A stretch of 29,957 nucleotides of DNA from an uncultured Prevotella sp. (GCA_900557255.1 USSA01000021.1:1-29957); one strand, 5' to 3'; shown: positions 8,329 to 19,168, numbered from the stretch's first letter. Made by a program: numbers and translations. The notes: generated by a model from the sequence alone, not told the origin.

Positions 8329-8360
8329 CAAAAGTACTATAAAACCTTGATATATACAAG
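8329..8360 (-). promoter_or_regulatory. HTCS gene promoter
   Basis: On the minus strand the -7 box TACTTTTG (8336-8329) is preceded after 20 nt by CTTG (8360-8357), a near match to the -33 TTTG. The ATG is 25 bp further on. Confidence 0.6.
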
Positions 8361-8364
8361 GTTT
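8342..8364. promoter_or_regulatory. Operator-like palindrome over the HTCS promoter
   Basis: AAACCTTG (8342-8349) and CAAGGTTT (8357-8364) are perfect 8-bp inverted arms with a 7-bp AT spacer. The palindrome fills the gap between the -33 and -7 elements of the HTCS promoter and includes its -33 element. That is the position expected for a repressor or autoregulatory site. Confidence 0.5.
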
Positions 8365-8371
8365 ATAAGAC

Positions 8372-8424
8372 TTTTTAAACAAATAGGCAAGTTTTTGAAC
8401 ATATAGAAAACCCCATTTTGAACA
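8372..8424 (+). promoter_or_regulatory. Candidate HTCS (AraC-type) binding sites: direct repeats upstream of susC
   Basis: TTTTTAAACAAATAGGCAA (8372-8390) and TTTTTGAACATATAGAAAA (8392-8410) agree at 15 of 19 positions and lie 20 bp apart. A third partial copy, ATTTTGAACA, starts at 8415. Direct repeats about two helical turns apart upstream of a promoter with no good -33 box are what is expected for AraC-type activators. Assignment to the adjacent HTCS is inference. Confidence 0.5.
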
Positions 8425-8475
8425 AAAACGTAACACAAGAAAACAAGTTAGAAAAAGGTGTATGATAAAAAGTAC

Positions 8476-8483
8476 TACCTTTG
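8476..8483 (+). promoter_or_regulatory. -7 box of the susC operon promoter
   Basis: TACCTTTG is an exact TAnnTTTG match. No TTTG is found 19-20 nt upstream (that stretch is A-rich), which fits an activator-dependent promoter. The leader to the ATG would be about 70 nt. Confidence 0.6.
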
Positions 8484-8558
8484 CAACCGTAAACAATTAA
8501 CAGATTTACAAGAATATAAGCTTAACTAATAAAGTATTATCTTTAATGAGTAAAATCT

Positions 8559-11500
8559 ATGAGAAAAATGAATGATTACAGAAGGTTCCTGACCTTCGTG
8601 TTCTTATTGATGATTTCCGGTTCTGCTGCCTTGGCGCAGGAACTGATGAAAGTGACGGGTCTGGTTGTTGACCAGAATGCTGAGCCTCTGATCGGTGTTA
8701 CCATCAAGGTAAAGGACGACCCCAAGGGTGGAGCCGTCACAGGATTGGATGGAGATTTCTCCATCATGGTACAAAAAGGAAAGACCTTGGTCTTCTCTTA
8801 TCTAGGTTATCAAACTAAAGAGGTGGCAGCCATCACCTCCAAGTTGAAAATCAACATGAAGGAAGACAACAAAATGCTCGACGATGTTGTCGTTGTAGGA
8901 TATGGTGTACAGAAAAAGAGTTCTGTAACAGGTGCCATCTCTCAGGTAAAGAAAGAGGATATCGAGAATCGTACCATCACTAATGCCAAGGCTGCCTTGC
9001 AAGGTAAAACAGCAGGTGTACAGGTCATCTCATCATCATCTGCCCCAGGTTCCTCTCCAACCATTCGTATTCGCGGTTACTCTTCCAACGTTTCTTCCGA
9101 CCCACTCTACGTAGTAGATGGTGTACGCTTGGGTGATATCAGTGGTCTTGACCCTAACGATATTGCTTCCATGGAAGTGTTGAAGGATGCAGCCTCAGCT
9201 GCCATCTATGGTGCGGAGGCTGGTAATGGTGTTGTACTCATCACCACCAAGAAAGGTACAGTGGGCTCAGGCAGAATCACCTATGATTTTCAGTACACCA
9301 CAGAAAGCTTAGCCAAGGTGCCCAAGCTCATGAATGCAGAGGAGTATATCCAATATATGAAGGAAGGCAAGACTTTCACAGAGGATTACCTCTTGAAGAA
9401 CTGGGATGGCAAGACCAATACCTCTTGGGTAGATGCCATCTATGGCAAGGGACACATGCAGAAGCATAACATAGGTTTCAATGGTGGTAACCAGAACGGC
9501 AACTATTACCTTTCTCTCACCTATCTTGATAATAATGGTATGGTAAAAGGCGATAATGACATTTATCGCCGTATGACCGCTACCATCAATGCGGAATATC
9601 AGATCAAGCCTTGGCTCAAGGTGGGTACAACCAATCAGATTGAAAAATATAATGCTCGCTCTGTTTCTGAGAACAATGAGTATGGTGGCATGTTGACAGC
9701 TGTGCTTCAGATGGATCCTTTGACTCCTGTCACCTATGCTCCAGATAATCTCCCAGCCCACATGGCAAAAGCTTTGGCCGATGGCAAGCACCTCTTGACA
9801 GATGCCAATGGTAACTATTATGGTGTATCCCAATTCTATGCGGGTGAGCAATACAACCCATTCATCATGCGTGACAACAATGTAAGTCGCAACAGTGGAT
9901 TCAATGTCAACGGTTCTATCTATGCCGACTTCAAGCCATTCAAGGGCTTTGTGTTCACCTCTCGTTTGGGCTATCGTCTCTCTGGTACTCGCAGTTCTTC
10001 GGCTACACTTCCTTTCTATGGCAACGCTACACAGTCTCGCGATTTCGTGGACTATAGTGCCTCATCCTCTACTTCCATCTATTATCAATGGGAGAACTTT
10101 GCCAACTACATGAAGAAGTTTGGCGAGCATACCATCAATGCCATGGCAGGTATCTCTTACCAAGAATCTACCTACGATTATGTAAATGGTTCGTTGACTG
10201 CAAACAAAGAGGACGCAGTCAAGAAAAATAATCCGTTGTTCTTCTTCCTCAACTATGCTTCTGCCTCTGCCACCAAGGGTGTTGGTGGTGAAAAAACTCG
10301 CTCTGCCAAGTACTCTTACTTCGGACGTTTGAGCTATGATTACATGAACCGCTATTATTTGCAGGCTTCTCTCCGTGCAGATGCTGCCGACTTATCTAAG
10401 TTGCCATCTACCAATCGTTGGGGATATTTCCCTGCTGTATCTGCTGGTTGGACTATCTCCGAGGAGAAGTTCTTTGCTCCTTTGCGTGACGTGGTTACGA
10501 GCTTGAAGTTGAGAGCCAGCTGGGGTCAGAATGGTAGTTTAGCTGCCTTGGGCGGTTATGCTTACAGCACCGATATGGCACAGAGTGGCATTTATCCTTT
10601 GGTGGGTGGAAACAACTATACACAAGTGGTTCGGCCTTCTACCATGGGTAATGACGAGTTGAAGTGGGAGACTTCTGAACAGACCAACTTCGGTATCGAT
10701 GGTCTCTTGTTTAAGGGACGCATGAACTTCAGCATCGACTACTTCACCAAGAAAACCAAGGACTTGTTGGTAAACGGCACAACCCCATCATTGGTTATCG
10801 GTGGTACCACCTCTCCAATGAATGCAGGTAATGTGAGCAACAAGGGTTTCGAGTTTGAGTTGGGTTGGCGTGACAATATCGGCGACTTCAGCTATGGCAT
10901 CCGTGGCAACCTCGCTACCTTGAAAAATGAGGTAACTTACATTGACCCATCCATCACTCGTTTGTCAGGTTCTACCTTCCATACTTATACCATCACCTAT
11001 TTTGAGCAGGGCTATCCTGTTTATTACTTCCGTGGCTATAAGTTCACTGGCGTTGACCCAAAGACAGGTAATCCTCAGTTTGCCGACTTGGACAACAGTG
11101 GTGACATCTCAGATGGTGACTTGACCGACATCGGCAATGCCATCCCTAACTTCACCTATGGTATCACCTTGACAGCAGCCTATAAGGGCTTTGACTTTAC
11201 CCTCTTCGGTAGTGGAGCTTCTGGCAATAAGATTTTCAACTGTATCAACCGCCCTGACTATCAGATGGTCAACAAGTTGAAAGAGGTATTCTATGACAAC
11301 CGTTGGACTCCAGAGAATCCTAATGGAACCAAGCCACGTGCAGGTGCTGACAACATGGATAAGTACGCTTGCTCAAGTGCCATGGTATATGATGGCTCTT
11401 ATTTCAAGATCAAGCAAATCCAGTTGGGTTACAACTTGCCAAAGCATCTCTTGAAGAAGGTGGCTATCAACAGCCTTCGCCTTTATGTATCACTTGATGA

Positions 11501-11633
11501 TTTCTTCACCATCACCAAGTATCCAGGCTTCGACCCAGAGGCTTCAGCCAATGCCACCAGTGGTATGGGCATCGACAAGGGTGCTTATCCTATGGCAAAG
11601 AAAGTCGTCATGGGTTTCAACTTGGAATTTTAG
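8559..11633 (+). CDS. SusC-like TonB-dependent outer-membrane transporter
   Basis: This 1024-residue outer-membrane protein imports oligosaccharides together with its SusD partner. It has a signal peptide ending near ALAQ (27), a carboxypeptidase-regulatory-like domain (VTGLVVDQNAEPLIGVTIKV to LGYQTKEV, about 32-95), a DDVVVVGYG segment, and the TonB plug (LQGKTAGVQV, SAPGSSPTIRIRGYSS, PLYVVDGVRL, IASMEVLKDAASAAIYGAEAGNGVVLITTK). The rest is a 22-strand-type barrel ending in an aromatic residue (VVMGFNLEF), as outer-membrane proteins do. Length is typical. It is the first gene of the PUL operon and is divergent from the HTCS gene. Specificity cannot be read from the sequence; neighbouring enzymes suggest an acylated beta-glucoside-containing ligand. 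Confidence 0.95.
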   Translation: MRKMNDYRRFLTFVFLLMISGSAALAQELMKVTGLVVDQNAEPLIGVTIKVKDDPKGGAVTGLDGDFSIMVQKGKTLVFSYLGYQTKEVAAITSKLKINMKEDNKMLDDVVVVGYGVQKKSSVTGAISQVKKEDIENRTITNAKAALQGKTAGVQVISSSSAPGSSPTIRIRGYSSNVSSDPLYVVDGVRLGDISGLDPNDIASMEVLKDAASAAIYGAEAGNGVVLITTKKGTVGSGRITYDFQYTTESLAKVPKLMNAEEYIQYMKEGKTFTEDYLLKNWDGKTNTSWVDAIYGKGHMQKHNIGFNGGNQNGNYYLSLTYLDNNGMVKGDNDIYRRMTATINAEYQIKPWLKVGTTNQIEKYNARSVSENNEYGGMLTAVLQMDPLTPVTYAPDNLPAHMAKALADGKHLLTDANGNYYGVSQFYAGEQYNPFIMRDNNVSRNSGFNVNGSIYADFKPFKGFVFTSRLGYRLSGTRSSSATLPFYGNATQSRDFVDYSASSSTSIYYQWENFANYMKKFGEHTINAMAGISYQESTYDYVNGSLTANKEDAVKKNNPLFFFLNYASASATKGVGGEKTRSAKYSYFGRLSYDYMNRYYLQASLRADAADLSKLPSTNRWGYFPAVSAGWTISEEKFFAPLRDVVTSLKLRASWGQNGSLAALGGYAYSTDMAQSGIYPLVGGNNYTQVVRPSTMGNDELKWETSEQTNFGIDGLLFKGRMNFSIDYFTKKTKDLLVNGTTPSLVIGGTTSPMNAGNVSNKGFEFELGWRDNIGDFSYGIRGNLATLKNEVTYIDPSITRLSGSTFHTYTITYFEQGYPVYYFRGYKFTGVDPKTGNPQFADLDNSGDISDGDLTDIGNAIPNFTYGITLTAAYKGFDFTLFGSGASGNKIFNCINRPDYQMVNKLKEVFYDNRWTPENPNGTKPRAGADNMDKYACSSAMVYDGSYFKIKQIQLGYNLPKHLLKKVAINSLRLYVSLDDFFTITKYPGFDPEASANATSGMGIDKGAYPMAKKVVMGFNLEF

Positions 11634-11672
11634 ACAATACAAATTATTCATCTATTAATGATTTAGCGTATT

Positions 11673-13247
11673 ATGAGAAAGAATATCATATATAGTTTGC
11701 TCCTCGTAGTGGCAGCTTTGTTTGCCGGTTGTGAGAGCAGACTCGACATAGCGAAACATGGAAACATGGGCGGCCAGGATGATTTTTACCAGACTGATGA
11801 ACAGACAGAGCAAGCTGTGGCTTCCATGTATTCCAGCCTGAAAGGATTGTATTACAACTGGTTCTTTACCAAGAATGTCCTTTCTGACGATGTATGGTGC
11901 GGTGGTGGTCAGCGTGGCGACAACACCTCCTTAGAGCAGTTGAACGAATATACCTATGGCACAGACAATGGCATGATACAAGGTGTGTTCTCTGGCTTGT
12001 ATGGATTGATTTACCAGTCTAACTTGGTCTTTGAGAAGGTGGCAGACGACACTCCTGCCAAGAAACGTGCCATCGCAGAGGCAAAGTTCTTCCGTGCTTG
12101 GGCAAACTTCGAACTTGTCACTTTGTGGGGTACAGCTCCTCTCGTAGATCATTTGTTGGAACCTGGTGAATATCGCCAAGGCAACAGCACACCTGAGGCT
12201 CTTTGGGCAGCTGTAGAGTCAGACCTAAATGATGCCATCAGCATGAATGCACTTCCTTCCAAGAAGAACAAGGACGATCAGGAGACGGGTATGCGTGTTA
12301 CCCAGGAAGTGGCAAAGGCTTATTTGGGCAAGGCTTATCTCTTCCAGAAAAAGTATCAGGAGGCTGCAATCGTACTCAATGAGGTGGTGGCTTCCAAGAA
12401 GTACGACCTCTTCCGTGGCGACTATGACATGCAGTTTCATGCCGTCAACAACAACAACTGTGAGTCGATGTTGGAACTCCAGTGGCGCAACGACCAAGAG
12501 CAAACTTGGAGCCAATTTGACATGACCTTCTTGATGCAGGGATGGCGTACAGCCTATTTCAATATGAGCGGTACTGCTGCCAACGAAATTGCCCAGGGTA
12601 CATACGGATTTTTGAATCCTCGTAAGTCCTTGTACGATGCTTTTGTTCAGGCTGAAGGTCCTGATGGTTATCGCCTCAAGCATACGATGCTGAATGAAAG
12701 CCAAATGGCAGAATATGGCGCAAAAGTTTCGCCAGGTATGGCTGTCTATGGATGTGAGGGATATTTTATGTTCAAGAATCGCCCGTTGAAATCTGACTGT
12801 ATCATGGATGCATCTTATTTTCAGGCATTTCAGTATACCGACCGTCGCATCATGCGTTATGCAGAGGTGTTGCTGTTGGCTGCCGAGGCTAACTTACAGG
12901 CTGGTCAGCCAGACAAGGCTCTCGATGACATCAACCAGATACGTAATCGCGCTAAGGAGACTCCTTTGACCAGCGTAACCTTGGATGACATCAAGACAGA
13001 GAAGCGCTTGGAACTTTGCCTGGAGTCTGTCCGCTATCAAGACTTGGTGCGCTGGGGTGATGCTGAGGCTGCTCTTGGCACACAGGGCAAGCAAATTCCT
13101 AACTTCAGCTCCAAGGGGGTAAGTTGGGATTACACCAACTCTTCTTATGGTTTCCAGAACAAGCACAAGTTGCTGCCTATTCCTCTCAAGGAAATAGAAC
13201 TGAACCCTAACATCAAACAAAACGATGGATGGAACATTTCTCAATAA
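11673..13247 (+). CDS. SusD-like (RagB/SusD) glycan-binding lipoprotein
   Basis: This 524-residue surface lipoprotein caps the SusC channel and binds the ligand. The lipobox LFAGC puts the lipid anchor on Cys20. Family hallmarks include the N-terminal FYQTDEQTEQAVASMYSSLKGLY, helical TPR-like pairs (AIAEAKFFRAWANFELVTLWG, RVTQEVAKAYLGKAYLFQKKYQEAAIVLNEVV) and the C-terminal RIMRYAEVLLLAAEANLQ, IRNRAK, EKRLELCLESVRYQDLVRWG and LLPIPLKEIELNPNIKQNDGW. It lies 39 bp after susC, as is usual for the pair, and 23 bp before the next lipoprotein gene, in one operon. Confidence 0.95.
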   Translation: MRKNIIYSLLLVVAALFAGCESRLDIAKHGNMGGQDDFYQTDEQTEQAVASMYSSLKGLYYNWFFTKNVLSDDVWCGGGQRGDNTSLEQLNEYTYGTDNGMIQGVFSGLYGLIYQSNLVFEKVADDTPAKKRAIAEAKFFRAWANFELVTLWGTAPLVDHLLEPGEYRQGNSTPEALWAAVESDLNDAISMNALPSKKNKDDQETGMRVTQEVAKAYLGKAYLFQKKYQEAAIVLNEVVASKKYDLFRGDYDMQFHAVNNNNCESMLELQWRNDQEQTWSQFDMTFLMQGWRTAYFNMSGTAANEIAQGTYGFLNPRKSLYDAFVQAEGPDGYRLKHTMLNESQMAEYGAKVSPGMAVYGCEGYFMFKNRPLKSDCIMDASYFQAFQYTDRRIMRYAEVLLLAAEANLQAGQPDKALDDINQIRNRAKETPLTSVTLDDIKTEKRLELCLESVRYQDLVRWGDAEAALGTQGKQIPNFSSKGVSWDYTNSSYGFQNKHKLLPIPLKEIELNPNIKQNDGWNISQ

Positions 13248-13270
13248 CTCATTATTAAAGAAACGAAATT

Positions 13271-14185
13271 ATGAAAAAATATTTAGGCTTTATATTTGGA
13301 CTAATTGTAACAGGTTTGTTCTTTTCCGCCTGCAACAATGATGCGATTGATGATTTGCAAGGTGTGTATGGCGATATGCAGATTTGTCATTCTAATGAAG
13401 CTACCGTACAGCCCACCACCAAGTTGGGAAAAGGTATCAAGTCGCTCAACGTGGATATCAAGGATGCACAAGGCAATGATGTGACTGTCAATTTCGGAAG
13501 TAGCGAGTGGATTTTGCCTTCTGCCACTTATAAAATATCTAACAAAGTTGCCAATAAGACTTGTGTGGTAAAGGTGAATGGTGAGGCTATGCAGAGTGGC
13601 GATCTCGATGTCACCATCTATGGAGGTGTATATTATTTCAGTGGTTTGTTCACCAACCAAGCTGGCAAGCGTGTGAAACTCGATTACCATGGCAATTTGA
13701 CATTCGAGGTGGGAGTAGATGCCCCAGAGGCATCGGGCTATACCTTCTCCATCGTAACATCTCCTGTTGTCATCTATGATTGGACAACTGGTCAGACCAA
13801 CGCCTTCCCAGATGTCACCAAGTATGTGATGACCGTTAAGAATCCAACAGGCACCGTGGTAGCCTCCTTGGAAGCAGTCAACTCCAATAACTTACAGGCG
13901 GAAGGCTTGGCGGGTACTTATACCATCCAGGGCAATTCCACAGAATCATGGTTGATGGACAATGGCTATGCTATGCCTGAATATAATGCTTTTGGTGGTA
14001 GCTATTTCGTGGATGACGCAGGCAACAAACAATACATTGCCTCGGGAAAGGTTGTGATAGAAACTGCCAAAGATGCCGAGGGCAAGAACTTGTTTACATT
14101 CTCAGGCACAGGATTGGGCACCGTAGATGCAACTGGCACTGCGGGAACTGGCAATTTCTCTGTGAAATTTGCTTCCGTAGAATAG
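13271..14185 (+). CDS. PUL-encoded surface lipoprotein, probable glycan-binding protein
   Basis: The product is 304 residues with a lipobox (LFFSAC, Cys21) and no catalytic motif I recognise. After the anchor come two beta-rich halves with a similar plan. The first runs through LPSATYKIS, SGDLDVTIYGGVYYFSGLFT and GKRVKLDYHG to about residue 148. The second runs through LAGTYTIQG, ASGKVVIETAKD and NLFTFSGTGLG to the end. Each half has a 'GTYTI ... SG-V-V ... Y-FSG' pattern, which suggests duplicated beta-sandwich domains. Its place directly after susD is that of SusE/SusF-like surface glycan-binding proteins, so that is the likely role. The family name is not certain. Confidence 0.75.
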   Translation: MKKYLGFIFGLIVTGLFFSACNNDAIDDLQGVYGDMQICHSNEATVQPTTKLGKGIKSLNVDIKDAQGNDVTVNFGSSEWILPSATYKISNKVANKTCVVKVNGEAMQSGDLDVTIYGGVYYFSGLFTNQAGKRVKLDYHGNLTFEVGVDAPEASGYTFSIVTSPVVIYDWTTGQTNAFPDVTKYVMTVKNPTGTVVASLEAVNSNNLQAEGLAGTYTIQGNSTESWLMDNGYAMPEYNAFGGSYFVDDAGNKQYIASGKVVIETAKDAEGKNLFTFSGTGLGTVDATGTAGTGNFSVKFASVE

Positions 14186-14234
14186 AATCATCTCAAGAAT
14201 AATTTGTTTAACTTCCCGACTCAGTGAAAGTTGA

Positions 14235-15467
<1,233 letters not shown>

Positions 15468-15484
15468 TTTCAAGCAACATCATA

Positions 15485-16711
15485 ATGAAAAAGATAACAT
15501 TTTTGGCAACAGCCTTGCTCTTGAGCATGAGCAGCTTTGCACAGCAAGCTTTGTTCGACAACGTACCTGTGGTATCTCCAGAGGTAAACGCCAACCATAC
15601 AGTAACCTTCCGTCTCAAGGCTCCCAATGCACAGAAAGTGCAGATTACGGGCGACTTCTTGCCTACCAAGCAGATTGATACCCCTGTGGGAAAGTATGAT
15701 GCACCGGGAGTGGCAGATTTGGTGAAGGATGACAAAGGAGTATGGAGCTTTACCAGCACTAATCTTTCTCCTGAGCTTTATTCTTATAATCTCATCTTGG
15801 ATGGTGTGAAGATTGTGGATCCTGGAAGCGTCTATATCACTCGTGACATCACTTCGGAAACCAATATTTTTATCTTGTCAGACAAGAAAGGCGACTGTGG
15901 TGACCTCTACACCGTCAATGAGGTGCCTCATGGCAATGTGCAGAAGGTTTGGTATGATAGTCCTACACTCAAGATGCAGCGTCGTATGACGGTCTATACT
16001 CCAGCAGGTTATGACAAAGGCAAGAATTACCCTGTACTCTATCTGCTCCATGGCGCTGGTGGCGATGAGGATGCTTGGACTACTTTAGGTCGTGCACAGC
16101 ATATTCTTGATAATTTGATTGCCACAGGTAAGGCTAAGCCTATGGTTGTGGTGATGACCAATGGCAATCCTAATTGCCAGGCTGCTCCAGGTGAGTGGTC
16201 GGCAGGTCAATACATTCCTTCTTTCTATGGCTATCAAGGTGCCAAGCCAGCTGCCACCATGGATGAGAGTTTCCCTGATGTGATGAATTATGTGGAGAAC
16301 CATTACAAGGTTGCTAAGGACAAGGCTCATCGTGCCATCTGTGGACTCTCTATGGGCGGTGGTCATTCTTTTGATATCTCTCGCCGTTTCCCTACCAAGT
16401 TTGATTACATCGGACTCTTCTCTGCAGGTTTGCATGTGGGTACTACTGGCGATTTCCGTAGTGACTTCTACAAGCAGTTGCAGGGTAATGAGGAGGCTAA
16501 GAAACAGTTGGCTACTCTGTTTAAGAACAAGCCAAAGTTGTATTGGATAGGTATGGGCAAGACCGATTTCCTCTATAAGAGCAGTGCAGACTTGCGTCGC
16601 TACTTCGATGAGAAGGGGTATAAATATACCTATTTGGAAACGGAGGGTGGACACATCTGGCGTAATTGGCGTGTGTATCTTACAGAGTTCGCACAGAAGA
16701 TTTTCAAATGA
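15485..16711 (+). CDS. CE1-type carbohydrate esterase, second of a tandem pair
   Basis: This 408-residue protein is a close paralogue of the preceding gene along its whole length (shared DLYx[19 protein letters not shown] and VVMTNGN blocks). It has a signal peptide (MSSFAQ, about residue 20), the same CBM48/E-set-like N-domain and an esterase domain with Ser289 in GLSMGGGHS, Asp361 in GKTDFL and His390 in GGHIW. It differs from its neighbour around the pocket. It has NPNCQAAPGEWSAGQYIPSF where the first has [20 protein letters not shown], and it carries a longer insert after the nucleophile (FRSDFYKQLQGNEEAKKQ). That points to a different acyl or glycan specificity after duplication. It is in the susC operon, 47 bp before the GH3 gene. 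Confidence 0.85.
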   Translation: MKKITFLATALLLSMSSFAQQALFDNVPVVSPEVNANHTVTFRLKAPNAQKVQITGDFLPTKQIDTPVGKYDAPGVADLVKDDKGVWSFTSTNLSPELYSYNLILDGVKIVDPGSVYITRDITSETNIFILSDKKGDCGDLYTVNEVPHGNVQKVWYDSPTLKMQRRMTVYTPAGYDKGKNYPVLYLLHGAGGDEDAWTTLGRAQHILDNLIATGKAKPMVVVMTNGNPNCQAAPGEWSAGQYIPSFYGYQGAKPAATMDESFPDVMNYVENHYKVAKDKAHRAICGLSMGGGHSFDISRRFPTKFDYIGLFSAGLHVGTTGDFRSDFYKQLQGNEEAKKQLATLFKNKPKLYWIGMGKTDFLYKSSADLRRYFDEKGYKYTYLETEGGHIWRNWRVYLTEFAQKIFK

Positions 16712-16758
16712 TAAAATCAGTTTTTCAAGTAATAGTTCAATAAAATAAGGTATAGACA

Positions 16759-19104
16759 ATGATAAAACAAATTTTAGTTTCTTCATGTGTGCTTTTTTCT
16801 GCGACTTTCGTAGTGCAAGCACAGAACCCAAAGTTGGGTGTGTCTCCTATCCAGGATGTCATCAATGCGATGACCCTCGATGAGAAGATTCAGTTGGTGG
16901 TAGGTTCTACGGGTAAGTATGAGAGCCAGATGGAGGCTACTATTGGTAACCAAGGTCAGTTGGTACAGGGTGCCGCAGGTCAGGTGAATGGTATTGAGCG
17001 TCTGGGCATTCCTGCTACGGTTGTAGCCGATGGTCCTGCAGGTCTTCGCATCGACCCTAAACGCAAGGATACCGACAAGACATTCTACTGTACCCACTTC
17101 CCTGTGGCTACTGTGATGAGCTCTACCTGGAACAAAGACTTGGTGTATTCCGTAGGTACCTCTATGGGAGATGAGGTGAAGCATTATTGCGTAGATGTCT
17201 TGTTGGCACCTGCTACCAATATTATGCGTAATCCTCTTTGTGGCCGTAACTTTGAGTATTATTCAGAAGATCCATTGTTGGCTGGTACCATTTGTGCAGC
17301 TATGGTGAATGGTATCGAGAGCAACGATGTAGGTACTTCGTTGAAGCACTTCGCACTGAATAACCAGGAGACCAATCGTACTCGTAATAATGTTATCGGT
17401 AATCCACGTACTTTCCGTGAGATTTACTTGAAACCTTTCGAAATCGTTGTCAAGGAAGCTCAGCCTTGGACGGTGATGACTTCTTACAATCTCATCAATG
17501 GTACGATGTCTAGCGAGCGTTGTGACTTGATAACAGAGATTCTTCGCCATGAGTGGGGATTCAAGGGTATGGTGATGACCGACTGGTTTGGTGGTCTTAG
17601 CGCAGCTGCCCAGATGGAAGCGGGTAACGACCTGTTGATGCCAGGTAAGGCAGACCAGGTGAAGGAGATTCGCAAGGCTGTGCTCAATGGTCGCCTGTCG
17701 ATGGAAATCCTCGACCGCAATGTACGCCATATCTTGGAGTATATCATGCAGACTCCTCGTTTCAAGCAGTATGTTGCCGACAACAACCCTGATTTGAAGG
17801 GACATGCTTTGGTGGCTCGCAATGCCGCTACCGAGGGAATGGTGTTATTGAAGAATAACAAGAATGTATTGCCACTCGTTCAGAAGATTAAGAACATAGC
17901 CCTCTTCGGTAATACTTCTTATGATTTCATAGCTGGTGGTACTGGTTCTGGCAATGTTAACCATGCTTATGTGGTTAGCTTGTTGGATGGTTTGAAGAAT
18001 GCTGGCTATCAGGTGGATGGCGATATCCATAAGTCATACATAGAGTATGCTCCAAAGGCAAAGGCAAATTTGCCAAAGCCAAAGAATCCTTTGGAGGCTT
18101 TCTTGCCGGGTCACTTCATCCCTGAGATGAGCCTTGCTGAATTGAATATGTCTGCTGCCGTCAAAAACAACGATATGGCAATCATCACTATTGGTAAGTC
18201 GTCTGGTGAGTTCTTGGATCGAAAGATTTCTGATAGCTTCAATCTCACCAAGGAGGAGAAGGATATGATTTCTGGCGTTTGCAACGCTTTCCATAAGGCT
18301 GGTAAGAAGGTGGTTGTCATCTTGAATGTTTGTGGCGTTATTGAGACCAAGAGTTGGATTGGCGGTCCTGATGCTGTATTGCTGTCTTGGTTGCCTGGTC
18401 AGGAGGGTGGTAACTGTGTTGCTGACATCTTGGCGGGTAAGGAGAATCCTTCTGGTCGTCTTCCTATGACATGGCCTGTAAGTTATAACGATGTTCCTTC
18501 TAAGGCTGATTTCCCTAACCCTGAGACTGTTAAGGTTGACGATGTACTTGGTATGTTTATGGGCAAGGGCATCGGTAGCAAGGGTGACGTGAAGAATGTG
18601 GATTACACCGAGTATAATGATGGTGTTTATGTAGGTTATCGTTATTACCAGACTAAGAATGTGCCTGTATCTTTTCCTTTTGGTTATGGTATGAGCTATA
18701 CTACCTTTAAGTATGGCAAACCTGTGGTAACGAAGGATGCACAGGGCAATATCAAGGTCCTGGTGACTGTGAAGAATGCTGGTAAGGTAGCTGGTAAGGA
18801 AGTTGTTCAGGTATATGTGGCAGCTCCTGGCAAGGATATGGATAAACCAACCAGGGAACTTCGTGGTTTCGCCAAGACTAAGAATTTGCAGCCTGGTGAG
18901 TCGGAGACAGTTACTATCGACATCCCATACAAGAACCTGGCTTCTTTCAATGAGGTTGATAGTCAGTGGCAGGTTGAGGCTGGTGATTACAAGGTGATGG
19001 TGGCAAAGAATGCTGCCGATCTCAAGCCTCTCACTACCGTGATTACTGAGAAAGCTGGTGTAACCGAGAAGGTTCGCCCTTGCTTGCTCAAGGAAGTAAA
19101 GTAG
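16759..19104 (+). CDS. GH3 family beta-glucosidase-type enzyme
   Basis: This 781-residue enzyme is exported by a signal peptide ending near VVQAQ (22) and probably acts in the periplasm. It should release beta-linked glucose (or a similar terminal sugar) from the non-reducing end. The three-domain GH3 plan is complete. The TIM-barrel has ADGPAGLR, KHFALNNQE (Lys206, His207) and the nucleophile Asp275 in MVMTDWFGG. The alpha/beta sandwich carries the acid/base Glu484 in GKSSGEFLDR. The C-terminal fibronectin-III-like domain has PFGYGMSYTTFKY and LRGFAKTKNLQPGES. Length is normal. It closes the PUL operon and is followed by a strong terminator. GH3 also includes xylosidases and N-acetylglucosaminidases, so glucosidase is the best but not the only reading. 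Confidence 0.9.
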   Translation: MIKQILVSSCVLFSATFVVQAQNPKLGVSPIQDVINAMTLDEKIQLVVGSTGKYESQMEATIGNQGQLVQGAAGQVNGIERLGIPATVVADGPAGLRIDPKRKDTDKTFYCTHFPVATVMSSTWNKDLVYSVGTSMGDEVKHYCVDVLLAPATNIMRNPLCGRNFEYYSEDPLLAGTICAAMVNGIESNDVGTSLKHFALNNQETNRTRNNVIGNPRTFREIYLKPFEIVVKEAQPWTVMTSYNLINGTMSSERCDLITEILRHEWGFKGMVMTDWFGGLSAAAQMEAGNDLLMPGKADQVKEIRKAVLNGRLSMEILDRNVRHILEYIMQTPRFKQYVADNNPDLKGHALVARNAATEGMVLLKNNKNVLPLVQKIKNIALFGNTSYDFIAGGTGSGNVNHAYVVSLLDGLKNAGYQVDGDIHKSYIEYAPKAKANLPKPKNPLEAFLPGHFIPEMSLAELNMSAAVKNNDMAIITIGKSSGEFLDRKISDSFNLTKEEKDMISGVCNAFHKAGKKVVVILNVCGVIETKSWIGGPDAVLLSWLPGQEGGNCVADILAGKENPSGRLPMTWPVSYNDVPSKADFPNPETVKVDDVLGMFMGKGIGSKGDVKNVDYTEYNDGVYVGYRYYQTKNVPVSFPFGYGMSYTTFKYGKPVVTKDAQGNIKVLVTVKNAGKVAGKEVVQVYVAAPGKDMDKPTRELRGFAKTKNLQPGESETVTIDIPYKNLASFNEVDSQWQVEAGDYKVMVAKNAADLKPLTTVITEKAGVTEKVRPCLLKEVK

Positions 19105-19168
19105 CTCTATGAAAGATAAAGCTCAATAACAAAAGAGCTTGATGGTAATAAAGCTTTTAATGATATAT

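Noticed and set aside
8305..8496. 64-residue N-terminal extension of the HTCS frame
   Set aside because: It would start upstream of the HTCS promoter and cover the susC control region. The signal sequence begins at 8304.
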